A stretch of DNA of 64,000 nt from VAZQ01 sp963763365 (GTDB lineage: Bacteria; Pseudomonadota; Alphaproteobacteria; Rhizobiales; Xanthobacteraceae): positions 62,001-126,000 of the forward strand of contig CAVXOE010000018.1 of assembly GCA_963763365.1 (NCBI GenBank), in the 5' to 3' direction. This document shows, piece after piece, positions 63,916 through 64,000 of the stretch. Numbering within the stretch: position 1 is the first letter of the stretch; the number at the start of each line of letters is the position of its first letter. The notes under the pieces are model-generated. The model worked only from the letters and a program-made list of their open reading frames with translations. It was not told the origin of the DNA and did no database searches. Both the position numbers and the translations under genes were made by a program.

Positions 63916-64000
63916 ATGGCAGCCGTCAAACAGTACGAGACCGACATCGCGATCATTGGCGCAGGCGCCGCCGGTGTGGCGGCCGGCATCGAAGCCCGCG
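63916..64000 (+). CDS. FAD-dependent oxidoreductase, N-terminus (cut by window end)
   Basis: The first 28 codons are visible. They begin with MAAVKQYETDIAIIGAGAAGVAAGIEAR, the beta-strand/glycine-loop (GAGAAG) of a Rossmann FAD- or NAD-binding domain placed at the extreme N-terminus, as in succinate dehydrogenase/fumarate reductase-like and related flavoproteins. AGAGG lies a few bases before the ATG. The rest of the gene is outside the window, so the specific enzyme cannot be named. Confidence 0.75.
   Translation, partial: MAAVKQYETDIAIIGAGAAGVAAGIEAR

Overview
The window looks like a chromosomal segment of a high-GC alphaproteobacterium, most likely a Hyphomicrobiales member of the Bradyrhizobiaceae/Xanthobacteraceae type. 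The evidence is GC-rich third codon positions, a class I lysyl-tRNA synthetase, a PodJ-like polarity factor, a plant/alphaproteobacterial-type GshA, the four-gene ligase-associated DNA repair set, orphan TctC and COG2984 binding proteins, and palindromic CCCCTCCCC-type repeats. No rRNA, tRNA, prophage or CRISPR array was recognised.

Layout: the 3' end of tldD and a ccdAB toxin-antitoxin pair (1-0.96 kb); a PAN-domain protein and a KefB/C-type antiporter (1-3.5 kb); an IS5-family remnant and an orphan binding protein (3.5-5.1 kb); an L,D-transpeptidase, a TctC binding protein, an MgtA-type P-ATPase and gshA (5.2-12.2 kb); two glutathione transferases, one divergent from a marR gene with a palindromic operator over its promoter (13-15.4 kb); beta-oxidation genes (fadB-like, thiolase, acyl-CoA dehydrogenase) around a ClpA-like AAA+ ATPase joined to a release-factor-like protein (15.6-24.1 kb); a PAS protein and podJ (24.2-28.7 kb); a TauE permease with its TIGR02186 partner (29-30.7 kb); the repair cluster pdeM-lhr / exonuclease-ligase, split by an amidohydrolase, a MAPEG protein and a serine hydrolase (30.7-40.9 kb); pyrD, an S24 regulator, carbonic anhydrase, a second TauE and lysK (41-47 kb); a binding protein, a glycosyltransferase, a haem-type sensor kinase, a TPR-methyltransferase and Sco (47-55.8 kb); and an iron-uptake cluster tonB-exbD-exbB-PepSY / TonB-dependent receptor-piuC (56-63.2 kb). 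The window ends in the first codons of a flavoprotein.

Three things stand out. First, an N-domain-less ClpA-type unfoldase with an apparent ClpP-docking IGF loop is joined, or fused across a +1 shift, to a release-factor-fold protein that has lost GGQ. This would suit a translation-linked proteolysis role. Second, a composite palindromic repeat occurs five times. Two copies lie inside the ligase and lhr genes, where each adds a 52-residue peptide in the same frame, as Rickettsia palindromic elements do. Third, about nine single-base shifts interrupt otherwise well-conserved genes, and all sit in short homopolymers, mostly as one extra base. They are more likely sequence errors than real decay, so I describe those genes as probably functional.

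Coordinates of shifted genes span the whole reconstructed frame. Family assignments come from recognised motifs only; no database search was run.
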